Assembly (NCBI GenBank): GCA_002482525.1
Contig: DLGC01000002.1
Span: 82,218-146,217, forward strand
Length of the DNA: 64,000 nt
Direction of reading: 5' to 3'
Source of the DNA: Propionibacteriaceae bacterium UBA7704
GTDB lineage: Bacteria; Actinomycetota; Actinomycetes; Propionibacteriales; Propionibacteriaceae
Below the pieces are notes generated by a model. The model saw only the letters and a list, made by a program, of their open reading frames with translations. It ran no database searches and was not told the origin of the DNA. Below are positions 1 through 8,797 of the stretch, piece by piece; the stretch's first letter is position 1, and the number at the start of each line of letters is the position of its first letter. Both the position numbers and the translations under genes were made by a program.

Positions 1-533
<533 letters not shown>

Positions 534-622
534 AAAACCCACGTCAAAACCAAGCTTTCCTGGTTGGTGTAGCCGCGCCCCCGACCGAGGGCACCGGCGC
601 CTATCTTATTGCTTCACGCCAA

Positions 623-641
623 CTCGGCGCTGCCAGCCGAG
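623..641 (-). terminator. Small hairpin after the GNAT gene
   Basis: CTCGGC (623-628) pairs perfectly with GCCGAG (636-641) around a 7-nt loop, 7 nt past the stop codon of the GNAT gene. No T-run follows, as is usual in high-GC actinobacteria. It could end the dxr-rip1-ispG-GNAT transcript. Confidence 0.4.
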
Positions 642-647
642 CAACGG

Positions 648-1475
648 TCAGAACAGGACGGTCGCGAGTTCCCCGACTTGCTCGAAGCCGACACTGCGAT
701 AGCTGTGGATTGCCGGCACATTGAAGTCATTGACGTACAGGCAGGCCACTGCATAGTCGGCCAGGATGTACTCGGTCACCGCAGCCATGGCCGGCGCCGA
801 TATGCCGCGGCCTCGTAGCTCCGGAGTCAGCCATACTCCTTGAATCTGAGCCACCTCGCCGCTGGCCGCGCCGACATCACTTTTGAAGATGACTCTGCCG
901 TCGACCACGATCCCGAAGGCACGGCCCTGTTCGACCAACCAGCGGCAGTAGCCTCGGTAGCTGGAATCCGGGCCGCTGGCGGGCACCACGCCGACCTCCT
1001 CGGTGTACATCGCCACCGAAGCCTCGAAATAGGACTCGAACTCAGCCATGGTGATCGGACGTACCCGAGGGTCGGACCGACCGCCAGGCGGTGACGAGGT
1101 GGCCATGAGTGGCTGGCTGGCCCGAACTTCACGCACCTGACTGTATTGCCGACCCCAGCGCTCCCCGAGCGCCCGCCACAGTGACAAGGCCAGGGGCGCG
1201 TTGCCGACGATCGACTGACAGGTCCGTCGCCGTCCAACGGCCTCCACGAACGCGGGCACCGCAGCGAAATCGTCGGTGAGCGGCACCAGATTGGCGCCGA
1301 CGTGCAGCAACGCGCGAGGCTCCGTGGCAGGCCAGCCCAGGACGGCACCGGGAAGCCCCGGATGAAGCACTCCGGCGTCGATCCGTGAAGAGAAGAACAC
1401 ATTGGCCACCGGGTCGGCGGCCAACAGTCGGCGAACCGCTGGCAGGTCGTTGAGAGTCAGAGTTCGCACCGGCAT
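648..1475 (-). CDS. GNAT-family N-acetyltransferase with N-terminal DUF4081-type domain
   Basis: 275 residues from the ATG of MPVRTLTLND, which lies 4 nt after the ispG stop codon; an upstream ATG in frame would overlap ispG and is less likely. The first ~130 residues resemble the DUF4081 domain that precedes the acetyltransferase domain in actinobacterial proteins. The C-terminal half has the GNAT acetyl-CoA loop (LTPELRGRGISAPAM) and the late strand VNDFNVPAIHSYRSVGFEQVG. The substrate is unknown. Its place directly after dxr-rip1-ispG is the same as that of Rv2867c in M. tuberculosis, so this is a conserved actinobacterial neighbour rather than a recent arrival. Confidence 0.85.
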   Translation of the reverse strand: MPVRTLTLNDLPAVRRLLAADPVANVFFSSRIDAGVLHPGLPGAVLGWPATEPRALLHVGANLVPLTDDFAAVPAFVEAVGRRRTCQSIVGNAPLALSLWRALGERWGRQYSQVREVRASQPLMATSSPPGGRSDPRVRPITMAEFESYFEASVAMYTEEVGVVPASGPDSSYRGYCRWLVEQGRAFGIVVDGRVIFKSDVGAASGEVAQIQGVWLTPELRGRGISAPAMAAVTEYILADYAVACLYVNDFNVPAIHSYRSVGFEQVGELATVLF

Positions 1476-1479
1476 CGGA

Positions 1480-2628
1480 TCACTCCACGATGACTTCTGG
1501 CGGACCGGCTTCAGCATCGGGCATGGCCGCGGCCAGCCGATTCGCTTCCTCGATCAACGTGGCCACGATCTCGGATTCGGGGACGGTCTTGACCACTTCG
1601 CCGTGCACGAAGATCTGCCCCTTGCCGTTCCCGGAAGCGACACCGAGGTCGGCCTCCCTGGCTTCACCGGGTCCGTTGACGACACATCCCATCACCGCGA
1701 CCCGCAGTGGGACCTGCAGACCTTCCAGGCCTTTGGTGACATCCTCGGCCAGGCTGTAGACGTCGACTTGGGCACGGCCACACGATGGGCAGGAGACGAT
1801 TTCGAGCTTGCGCGGACGCAGGTTCAGCGACTCCAGGATCTTGACACCGACCTTGACCTCTTCTACCGGCGGCGCCGAAAGCGACACCCGGATGGTGTCG
1901 CCGATGCCCTGGCTCAGCAGCGCGCCGAAAGCGACAGCGGACTTGATGGTGCCCTGGAAGGCCGGTCCGGCCTCGGTGACCCCGAGGTGCAGCGGATAGT
2001 CGCAGGCTTCGCTGAGTTGCTCGTAGGCACGCACCATGACCACCGGGTCGTGGTGCTTCACCGAGATCTTGAAGTCGCTAAAGCCGTGCTCTTCGAACAG
2101 GCTGGCTTCCCACAGGGCGGACTCGACCAGTGCCTCGGGGGTGGGTCCCCCGTGTTTGGCCAACAGCCGGGCGTCCAAGGACCCGGCATTCACCCCGATG
2201 CGCAACGAGACACCGGCGTCGCTGGCGGCCTTGGCGATCTGTCCCACCTGGTCGTCGAAGGCCCGGATGTTGCCGGGATTCACGCGCACCGCCGCGCAGC
2301 CGGCGTCAATGGCGGCGAAGACATACTTCGGCTGGAAGTGGATGTCGGCGATCACCGGGATCTGACTCTTGGCAGCGATCGCGGGGAGCGCGTCGGCATC
2401 GTCCTGGCTGGGGACGGCGACGCGCACGATGTCACAGCCGGCCGCAGTGAGTTCGGCGATCTGTTGCAAGGTGGCGTCGATATTGGTGGTCTTGGTGGTG
2501 GTCATCGACTGCACCGATATCGGTGCGTCGCCTCCGACCAGAACCGATCCCACCCGGATCTGACGAGTGGGTCGCCGCGGTGCCAGCACCGGCGGCGCGA
2601 TCGTGGGCATGCCCAGGTTCACAGACAA
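1480..2628 (-). CDS. ispG: 4-hydroxy-3-methylbut-2-en-1-yl diphosphate synthase (IspG/GcpE)
   Basis: Penultimate step of the MEP isoprenoid pathway: reductive ring opening of MEcPP to HMBPP with a [4Fe-4S] cluster. The TIM-barrel part has IRVGSVLVGGDAPISVQSMTT near the N terminus and the VNPGN motif; the cluster cysteines are seen in CPSCGR and in MGCVVNGPGEA near the C terminus. About 382 residues, normal for the bacterial short form. The listed start is TTG; a GTG two codons downstream (2622) lies at a comparable distance from the GAGGAAA ribosome site, so the true start may be either. It is co-oriented with dxr, another MEP enzyme, with rip1 between them. Confidence 0.96.
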   Translation of the reverse strand: MSVNLGMPTIAPPVLAPRRPTRQIRVGSVLVGGDAPISVQSMTTTKTTNIDATLQQIAELTAAGCDIVRVAVPSQDDADALPAIAAKSQIPVIADIHFQPKYVFAAIDAGCAAVRVNPGNIRAFDDQVGQIAKAASDAGVSLRIGVNAGSLDARLLAKHGGPTPEALVESALWEASLFEEHGFSDFKISVKHHDPVVMVRAYEQLSEACDYPLHLGVTEAGPAFQGTIKSAVAFGALLSQGIGDTIRVSLSAPPVEEVKVGVKILESLNLRPRKLEIVSCPSCGRAQVDVYSLAEDVTKGLEGLQVPLRVAVMGCVVNGPGEAREADLGVASGNGKGQIFVHGEVVKTVPESEIVATLIEEANRLAAAMPDAEAGPPEVIVE

Positions 2629-2710
2629 CGTTTCCTCGTATTCTCCGCGCGCGACGTCTCAACGGCGTCACCAGACAGCCTACCGAGCCGTTCGGGTGGG
2701 GCCGGGAGGC

Positions 2711-4000
2711 TTAGAACAATTGCACCGGAGAGATCACATCGGCGATGACCAGCACCACGCCGGACAGCACCAGGAAACCGCCAACGCCGTAGGCGATGGG
2801 CAACAGTTTCGCGGTGTCGAAGAACCCCGGGTCCGGACGGCGCAGCAGCCCGGCCGTCTTGCGACGGATCCATTCGTAGATCGCCCCGGCAATGTGGCCA
2901 CCGTCCAGCGGCGGCAGTGGCACCAGGTTGAACAGCGCCAAGAACAGGTTGATCGAGGCCAACAGTGACGCGAAGGTCGCGAATTTCTGGCCGGCCGACA
3001 GGCCCGCGTCGCCGGCCACCTGACCGGCCACCTGGCTGGCACCGACGATGCTGATGGGGTCATAGACGCTGCGATCTTGTCCGGTCACCAGATCTGCGCC
3101 CACATTCCAGACTTTCACCGGGAATTGGGCCAACGCCACCACACTCTGCTGGGTCATGGTCCACATGTCGCCCAGTACCTGGACGGGCCCGCCCTTGACC
3201 AGATCCTGCTGCGGACTGATACCCAACCAGCCGGCTCGGACCTGATGACTGGGATCCAGGCGATCCGGAAGGTTGTTCATGCCGGTGTGGATCTGCGGCA
3301 GCGTGACCTGCTGACCGTCGCGCTCGACCACGATGACCGCAGGACCAGCCAAGTTGGCCCGGATCAGGGCGGAGAGCTGGTCGTAGGACTCGATCGGCAC
3401 CCCGTTGAAAAGTACGATCCGATCGCCGACCTTCAACCCCGCCTGCGCCGCCGGCGTGAGTGGATCACTGGCATTGCATTCGGTTCGATGGGGATCAGTG
3501 ATCACGCATTGCTGCACATAGGCGACGGTGGGCTGGGCTCGATAGACGCCGTAACCGGCGGTCACCGCCCAGAACAGCGCGAAGGCGATGAGCAGGTTCA
3601 TCACCGGGCCGCCGGCCATGACGATCAGCTTCTGCCAGGTCTTCTTCTGATAGAACAGCCGGGAGTCGGCCACGTCGGTCTGGGTGATCTCCTCCCATTC
3701 CACAGCCCGCGCCGAATCAGCGAAGTCGGTGAGGCGATTGCGGTGCTTGCGCGTCTTGGGCTCCGGCGGGTACATCCCCAGCAGCCTGACGAAGCCGCCC
3801 AAGGGGAACCACTTGATGCCGTATTCAGTCTCACCGCGCACGGTCGACCACAGGGTAGGACCGAATCCCACGAAGTACTGCGGGACGCGCACTCCGAACA
3901 GTTTCGCCGGTACCATGTGCCCGATTTCGTGCAGGGCCACCGAGACCATGATCAGAGCGAAGAAGGCCACTGCGAAACCCACCGTGGTGAGAAGCTCCAT
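2711..4000 (-). CDS. rip1: M50-family site-2 protease (RseP/Rip1-like) with PDZ domain
   Basis: Intramembrane zinc metalloprotease that cuts membrane-bound anti-sigma factors and similar substrates. The zinc motif HEIGH is at residues 24-28 in the first membrane helix, the third ligand motif NLVPLPPLDGG ends near D366, and a PDZ domain lies between them (AGLKVGDRIVLFNGVPIES, around residues 185-215). 429 residues is normal. It starts directly after the dxr stop codon with no gap and precedes ispG, the same order as Rv2870c-Rv2869c-Rv2868c in M. tuberculosis, where Rip1 governs several anti-sigma factors. Substrates here cannot be read from the window. Confidence 0.94.
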   Translation of the reverse strand: MELLTTVGFAVAFFALIMVSVALHEIGHMVPAKLFGVRVPQYFVGFGPTLWSTVRGETEYGIKWFPLGGFVRLLGMYPPEPKTRKHRNRLTDFADSARAVEWEEITQTDVADSRLFYQKKTWQKLIVMAGGPVMNLLIAFALFWAVTAGYGVYRAQPTVAYVQQCVITDPHRTECNASDPLTPAAQAGLKVGDRIVLFNGVPIESYDQLSALIRANLAGPAVIVVERDGQQVTLPQIHTGMNNLPDRLDPSHQVRAGWLGISPQQDLVKGGPVQVLGDMWTMTQQSVVALAQFPVKVWNVGADLVTGQDRSVYDPISIVGASQVAGQVAGDAGLSAGQKFATFASLLASINLFLALFNLVPLPPLDGGHIAGAIYEWIRRKTAGLLRRPDPGFFDTAKLLPIAYGVGGFLVLSGVVLVIADVISPVQLF

Positions 4001-5149
4001 CTACCGCTCCTTGATCCGTTCGGATGCCGCCTGCCGCGCCGTGGCATCGGCGCTCAACACCGAGGCCACGCTCACCGTGGCGGGCGACTCGTTGCCGTGC
4101 GCTGCCAGCACATCGGCGACCACCTCAACAATGCCGCTGAACTCCAAATCGCCGGCGCAGAAGGCATCCACACACACTTCGTTGGCTGCGTTGAACACTG
4201 CCGGCGCGATGCCGCCGATGATTCCGGCGCGCCGGGCCAACTCGACGGCGGGAAACACCTCGGCGTCCAGTGGCTCGAACGTCCAGGTGGCCGCCGAGCG
4301 CCAGTCGCACGCGGTCGCGACGTCACCGAGGCGCTCGGGCCAGGACAATCCCAGGGCGATCGGCAGCTTCATGTCCGGTGGTGAACACTGGGCGATCGTG
4401 GAGCCGTCTCGGAATTCCACCATCGAATGCACCACCGATTGCGGATGCACCACCACCTCAATGTCGGCGAAGTCAATGCCGAACAACAATGCGGCCTCGA
4501 TCAGCTCCAGTCCTTTGTTCACCAAGGTGGCGGAGTTGATCGTGACGACGCGTCCCATATTCCAGGTGGGGTGAGCCAACGCCTGCTGCGGCGTCACGGT
4601 GCGCAACTGCTCGGCGGTGAAGCCTCGAAACGGCCCACCCGAGGCGGTCAGGATGAGTCGCTGCACCTCCTCGGCCCGCCCTGATCGCAGCGCTTGGGCG
4701 AAGGCGGAGTGTTCGGAGTCGACCGGAACGATCTGGCCCGGTGCTGCGGCATCGGTGACCAGCCGGCCTCCGATCACCAAAGACTCCTTGTTGGCCAGGG
4801 CCAAGGTGGTGCCGGCGTGCAAAGTCGCCAGAGTGGGCCCCAACCCGGCAGCACCGGTGATGCCATTGAGCACGACGTCGCAGTCGATCGCGGCCAACTC
4901 CGAGGCAGCATCCGGGCCCACCCAGATCTCCTGGCCGGGCAGCGCCTCAGCGACTCGGTCAGCGGCTTCGGCGTCGGAGACCGCGACGACGACCGGACGC
5001 AGCGCCCGCGCCTGTTCGATGAGGAGTTCGGGATTGGCCCCGCCGGCAGCCAGACCGACGACGGTGAAGCGATCACGATGGCGACCGATCACCTCGATCG
5101 CTTGGGTTCCGATGGAACCCGTGCTTCCCAAGATCACAATTCGACGCAT
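4001..5149 (-). CDS. dxr: 1-deoxy-D-xylulose 5-phosphate reductoisomerase (Dxr/IspC)
   Basis: Second step of the MEP pathway: NADPH-dependent conversion of DXP to MEP, the target of fosmidomycin. The NADPH-binding GSTGSIG is at residues 8-14; the metal and substrate motifs DSEHSAF, SGGPFRG and HPTWNMG are present, with a normal C-terminal domain. The start at MRRIVILGSTG (5149) is preferred because GGAGGAG precedes it at good spacing; an upstream in-frame start would add seven residues not typical of the family. First gene of a probable operon with rip1, ispG and the GNAT gene. Confidence 0.96.
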   Translation of the reverse strand: MRRIVILGSTGSIGTQAIEVIGRHRDRFTVVGLAAGGANPELLIEQARALRPVVVAVSDAEAADRVAEALPGQEIWVGPDAASELAAIDCDVVLNGITGAAGLGPTLATLHAGTTLALANKESLVIGGRLVTDAAAPGQIVPVDSEHSAFAQALRSGRAEEVQRLILTASGGPFRGFTAEQLRTVTPQQALAHPTWNMGRVVTINSATLVNKGLELIEAALLFGIDFADIEVVVHPQSVVHSMVEFRDGSTIAQCSPPDMKLPIALGLSWPERLGDVATACDWRSAATWTFEPLDAEVFPAVELARRAGIIGGIAPAVFNAANEVCVDAFCAGDLEFSGIVEVVADVLAAHGNESPATVSVASVLSADATARQAASERIKER

Positions 5150-5456
5150 GCCGTCGGCTCCTCCCCGCAACCGGCCCCAGCTTACGGTGTGGTAACGGAT
5201 GCCAACGCGGAGCCGAATGCCTTTGCCTTCGATTCAGACATGTTGTTATGGTCAAGCGCTGTCGCTGACCGGCACGTTTGCGATGTTGGTCGGCGTGGGC
5301 CGCGCACACGGTGGAGAGACTGCCGATGTTCGTACGGTGTGGAAGGTTCGGGAGCGGAACGCAAGCTGACGCGTTCTGTCACTGGGGTTGAGCCTCAGGG
5401 GAGGACCTTTGAGACCCGGCCCAGGTGGGGTTGACGCCCCTCTGGAGGACCACGTG
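5150..5456. other. Divergent intergenic region between dxr and proV
   Basis: About 307 bp holding the promoters for both operons. For proV a possible promoter is TTGCCT (5223-5228), an 18-bp spacer and TATGGT (5247-5252), which would give a 5' leader of about 200 nt. The last 75 bp hold a degenerate direct repeat with two Shine-Dalgarno copies, listed separately. No known riboswitch pattern was recognised in the leader. Confidence 0.5.
5383..5451 (+). repeat. Duplicated translation-start region upstream of proV
   Basis: Two copies of a ~25-bp sequence starting TGGGGTTGA and ending GGAGGACC lie at 5383-5407 and 5426-5451. Each carries a strong ribosome-binding site. The first is followed by a TTG (5409) and the second by GTG (5454) and ATG (5457); all three are in the same frame as proV, so either copy could start translation. 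Confidence 0.65.
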
Positions 5457-6734
5457 ATGCATGACACTGCCCCCGCCCTGGTTGCGGACGGCCTGTTCAA
5501 GGTGTTCGGACAACGCGCCCAGCAGGCGGTGCAGGAACTTCGACAAGGAGCCGACCGCGACGCACTCGAGGAGTCGGTGACCGCTGCGGTCATCGATGCC
5601 TCCTTCGAGGTGCACCCTGGTGAGATCTTCGTCGTGATGGGGCTGTCGGGATCGGGCAAGTCGACCTTGATCCGCATGCTCAACGGCCTGTGGGAGCCGA
5701 CCGCCGGAACCGTCACCGTAGGCGGCAAGCAGATCACCGGGATGCGCGGCAAAGCACTGCGGGAGGTTCGCGAGCAGCACATTTCGATGGTCTTCCAACA
5801 CTTCGCACTGCTGCCCCACCGCACGGTGCTGGACAACGTCGCCTACGGCCTCGAGATCCGCAAGATGCCGCGGGCGCAGCGGGAGGACAAGGCCCGCGAG
5901 ATCATCGACCTGGTCGGCCTGAAGGGATGGGAACGCAAACTTCCCGGAGCCTTGTCCGGTGGCATGCAGCAGCGCGTCGGCCTGGCCCGGGCGTTGGCTG
6001 CCAACACCGACGTGTTGCTCATGGACGAAGCATTTTCGGCTTTGGACCCGCTGATTCGCCGCGAAATGCAGGAACAACTGCTGGAACTCCAGGAGACGCT
6101 CGGCAAGACCATCATCTTCATCACCCACGACCTCAATGAGGCCATGTTCCTTGGCGATCGCATTGCGGTGATGCGCGACGGGCGGATCGTCCAGATCGGA
6201 ACACCGGAGGAGATTCTCACCGATCCGGCCAATGACTACGTGGCTCAGTTCGTGCAGGACGTGGATCGAGCCCGCGTCCTCACTGCCGGCGCGGTGATGG
6301 AACCACCGTGGGCACTGGTCCAGGTCAACGCCGGACCTCGAGCCGCGTTGCGACTCATGCGCGACAACCAAGTTCCGGCCGCCTTCGTGATCGGACGCGG
6401 ACGCCAACTGCGCGGCGTCATCACCGATCGTGATGCGATCCGGCTGGTGCGTGCCGGTGAGACCGACCTGGCCGCGCATCTGACGGATATCGCCACCGTC
6501 AATCCGAGCAGCGCGCTGGTCGATCTCTATCTCCCCTCGGTGGAGTCGGCGCTGCCGCTGGCGGTGACCGATGAGAAGAACAGGCTGGTCGGAGTGGTGC
6601 CCCGAGTGACCCTGCTCGCAGCCCTGGGCGGTGAGGCCGAAGCCGCCGTGGGCGCGCCACCCATGATGAGCGCCCTGCCCTCGAGAGTCATCGATCAAGT
6701 GTTGGCCGGCGCTGAAGCGACGGAGGTCCACTGA
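5457..6734 (+). CDS. proV: Glycine betaine/proline-type ABC importer, ATPase subunit with CBS region
   Basis: Energises uptake of quaternary-amine osmoprotectants. Walker A GLSGSGKST (about residues 62-70), Q-loop, signature LSGGMQQRVGLARAL and Walker B VLLMDEAFSALDP are intact. The C-terminal ~130 residues (AAFVIGRGRQLRGVITDRDA and later) form a CBS-like sensor region, as in OpuA/ProV proteins that sense ionic strength. 425 residues from the ATG at 5457, which sits 7 nt after GGAGGA; an in-frame TTG at 5409 with its own GGAGG is an alternative. The stop overlaps the start of proW (TGATG), indicating translational coupling. Confidence 0.94.
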   Translation: MHDTAPALVADGLFKVFGQRAQQAVQELRQGADRDALEESVTAAVIDASFEVHPGEIFVVMGLSGSGKSTLIRMLNGLWEPTAGTVTVGGKQITGMRGKALREVREQHISMVFQHFALLPHRTVLDNVAYGLEIRKMPRAQREDKAREIIDLVGLKGWERKLPGALSGGMQQRVGLARALAANTDVLLMDEAFSALDPLIRREMQEQLLELQETLGKTIIFITHDLNEAMFLGDRIAVMRDGRIVQIGTPEEILTDPANDYVAQFVQDVDRARVLTAGAVMEPPWALVQVNAGPRAALRLMRDNQVPAAFVIGRGRQLRGVITDRDAIRLVRAGETDLAAHLTDIATVNPSSALVDLYLPSVESALPLAVTDEKNRLVGVVPRVTLLAALGGEAEAAVGAPPMMSALPSRVIDQVLAGAEATEVH

Positions 6735-7651
6735 TGGACGGCGTGCGAATTCCTCTGGGCGACTGGGTCGCCGCAGGCGTGGACTGGGTGATCAACAATG
6801 CCGAAGCGCCGTTCGTCGTGCTTCGAGCAATCTTCTTGGGCCTGTACAACCTGATCAACGATGGCCTGACCGCACTGCCGCCGTGGCTGTTCATCGCCAT
6901 GGTGGTGATCGCGGCGCTGTTCGCCCGGGGCTGGGTCTTCGCGCTCGGGAGCGGACTGGGATTGTTCCTGATTCTGGCTGTCAATCAGTGGCAGAACTCG
7001 ATGGATACCTTGGCACTGGTGTTGGTGGCCGCGTTCTTCGCTGTCATCATCTCTATCCCGCTGGGCATTCTGGCGGCGAGATCGAGGCTTGCCTCGGCGA
7101 TTATCCGCCCGATCCTGGACTTCCTGCAGACCATGCCTGCCTTCGTGTACCTAGTGCCTGCGCTGTTGCTGTTCCGGGTCGGTGTGGCCCCGGGAATTGT
7201 GGCCACCATCATCTTCGCGATGGCCCCTGGGGTCCGCTTGACCGAGTTGGGCATTCGCAGCGTCGATGCCGAAGTCGTCGAAGCCGGTGAGGCCTTCGGC
7301 GCCACACCGCGACGCATCCTGCGCCAGATTCAGCTCCCGCTGGCGATGCCCAGCATCATGGCCGGAATCAATCAGGTGATCATGCTCTCGCTGTCGATGG
7401 TGGTCATCGCCGGCCTGGTTGGGGCCGGCGGCCTCGGCGGAGACGTGATCGCTTCGCTGAGCCAACTCGATACCTCGTTGGGTGTTGAGGCCGGCCTAGC
7501 CGTCGTCGTGCTCGCTATCTTGTTGGACCGGTTCACCAACGCCTTCGGCCAACGCCGCGGGCTGTACGCCACGCTCAAAGAGCGTCGCAGTGCCGCCCGC
7601 GAAGCCGCTGGCGAGGATGCCCGCGAATTGGCGGCGTCAACCACCTCCTGA
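6734..7651 (+). CDS. proW: Glycine betaine/proline-type ABC importer, permease subunit
   Basis: Inner-membrane channel of the ProVWX/OpuA-type importer. 305 residues with several hydrophobic helices and the permease EAA loop (EAGEAFGATPRRILRQIQLP) that docks on ProV. Typical ProW features include VLVAAFFAVIISIPLG and the motif DFLQTMPAFVYLVP. Coupled to proV by a one-base overlap and followed 95 nt later by the binding-protein gene. The C-terminal tail is charged and probably cytoplasmic. The family assignment is firm; the exact transported compound (betaine, proline betaine, carnitine or choline) is not shown by sequence. Confidence 0.93.
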   Translation: MDGVRIPLGDWVAAGVDWVINNAEAPFVVLRAIFLGLYNLINDGLTALPPWLFIAMVVIAALFARGWVFALGSGLGLFLILAVNQWQNSMDTLALVLVAAFFAVIISIPLGILAARSRLASAIIRPILDFLQTMPAFVYLVPALLLFRVGVAPGIVATIIFAMAPGVRLTELGIRSVDAEVVEAGEAFGATPRRILRQIQLPLAMPSIMAGINQVIMLSLSMVVIAGLVGAGGLGGDVIASLSQLDTSLGVEAGLAVVVLAILLDRFTNAFGQRRGLYATLKERRSAAREAAGEDARELAASTTS

Positions 7652-7746
7652 AGACCTCGCGACCGGCACGGTCGCGTGCGGGGAATCAGCCGACGATTCA
7701 CCCGCTCACGGCAGGCGGAGATTCCACCTGTCGGGAAAGGAAGACC

Positions 7747-8634
7747 ATGAAGAAGCTCGCTACCGGAATCGCAGCCGCGGCGGCTGCGATGAGCATCTTG
7801 CTCACCGGCTGCGCCTCGACGAACGATCAGGGCGCCACCGGCTCCAAGGGGGACATCACGCTGGCAGTCTTCAATGGCTGGGAGGAAGGCATTGCCTCCT
7901 CCGAGTTGTGGAAGGCCGTGTTGGAGGACAAGGGGTACACCGTCACCCTGAAGTACTCCGACGTGGCACCGTTGTTTGCCGGTCTGTCGACCGGTGACTA
8001 CGACTTCGCCACCGACATCTGGCTACCCACCACGCACGCCGATTACATCACGAAGTTCGGGGACAAGATCGTCGATGTGGGTACCTGGTACGACTCTGCC
8101 AAGCTGACTGTCGCGGTCAACAAAGATGCTCCGATCGACTCGCTGGATCAACTGGCTGCCAATGCCGACGCCTTCAACAACAAGATCATCGGTATCGAGG
8201 CAGGCGCCGGCCTGACCAAGACCATGAAGGACGCTGTCATACCCGACTACGGGCTGAAGAAGATGAACTTCATCACCTCCTCGACCGCTGGCATGTTGAC
8301 TGAGCTCAAGGCTGCCACCAGCAAGGGGGAGAATGTTGTGGTCACCTTGTGGGAGCCGCATTGGGCCTATGCTGCTTTCCCGATCAAGAACCTCGAGGAC
8401 CCCAAGGGCGCCCTCGGTGGCGCTGAAGGCATCCACGTCTACAGCCGGTCGGGATTTGCCGACGATTTCGCCGAGGTGAACGGATGGCTCGGCAACTTCA
8501 CGATGAGTTCGGCCCAGTTGGCCGACTTGGAGGATCTGCTGTTCAACCAGAACGCCGATGTCGAGGACAAGGGGCCACTGGTCAAACAGTGGATGGCTGA
8601 CAACAAGGAATACGTCGACTCGCTGACTGCCTGA
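7747..8634 (+). CDS. proX: Glycine betaine-binding lipoprotein of the ProVWX system
   Basis: Extracellular substrate-binding component. The N terminus is a lipoprotein signal: MKK, a hydrophobic stretch, and lipobox LLTGC with the lipidated Cys at residue 22. The mature part matches the OpuAC fold (LAVFNGWEEGIASSELWK, DIWLPTTHADYI, VVTLWEPHWAYAAF), including the Trp-rich motifs that form the cage for the quaternary ammonium group. 295 residues, normal length. Preceded by GGAAAGGAAG at good spacing and followed by a strong terminator, so it ends the operon. Confidence 0.94.
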   Translation: MKKLATGIAAAAAAMSILLTGCASTNDQGATGSKGDITLAVFNGWEEGIASSELWKAVLEDKGYTVTLKYSDVAPLFAGLSTGDYDFATDIWLPTTHADYITKFGDKIVDVGTWYDSAKLTVAVNKDAPIDSLDQLAANADAFNNKIIGIEAGAGLTKTMKDAVIPDYGLKKMNFITSSTAGMLTELKAATSKGENVVVTLWEPHWAYAAFPIKNLEDPKGALGGAEGIHVYSRSGFADDFAEVNGWLGNFTMSSAQLADLEDLLFNQNADVEDKGPLVKQWMADNKEYVDSLTA

Positions 8635-8649
8635 GTCGATCTCGATCGC

Positions 8650-8677
8650 GTTGGCCCCGGCACCAGCCGGGGCCAAC
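8650..8677 (+). terminator. Terminator of the proVWX operon
   Basis: A perfect 12-bp stem (GTTGGCCCCGGC with its complement) around the 4-nt loop ACCA, 15 nt after the proX stop codon. Only a weak T-tract follows (GTCGTCTTC). Confidence 0.85.
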
Positions 8678-8797
8678 GTCGTCTTCGGGTGATGGCACCA
8701 AGCGCTGCGCCAGGCCGCTGGCGCCGCCGGTTCAGGTTGAGACGTTGACCGCCGTTGATGACAGCGTTGTTGCGGACGCTCTTGCAGGATGCCGCAC

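Noticed and set aside
1402..2748. Long open frame antisense to ispG
   Set aside because: Low-complexity shadow in high-GC DNA; ispG on the other strand has full family motifs.
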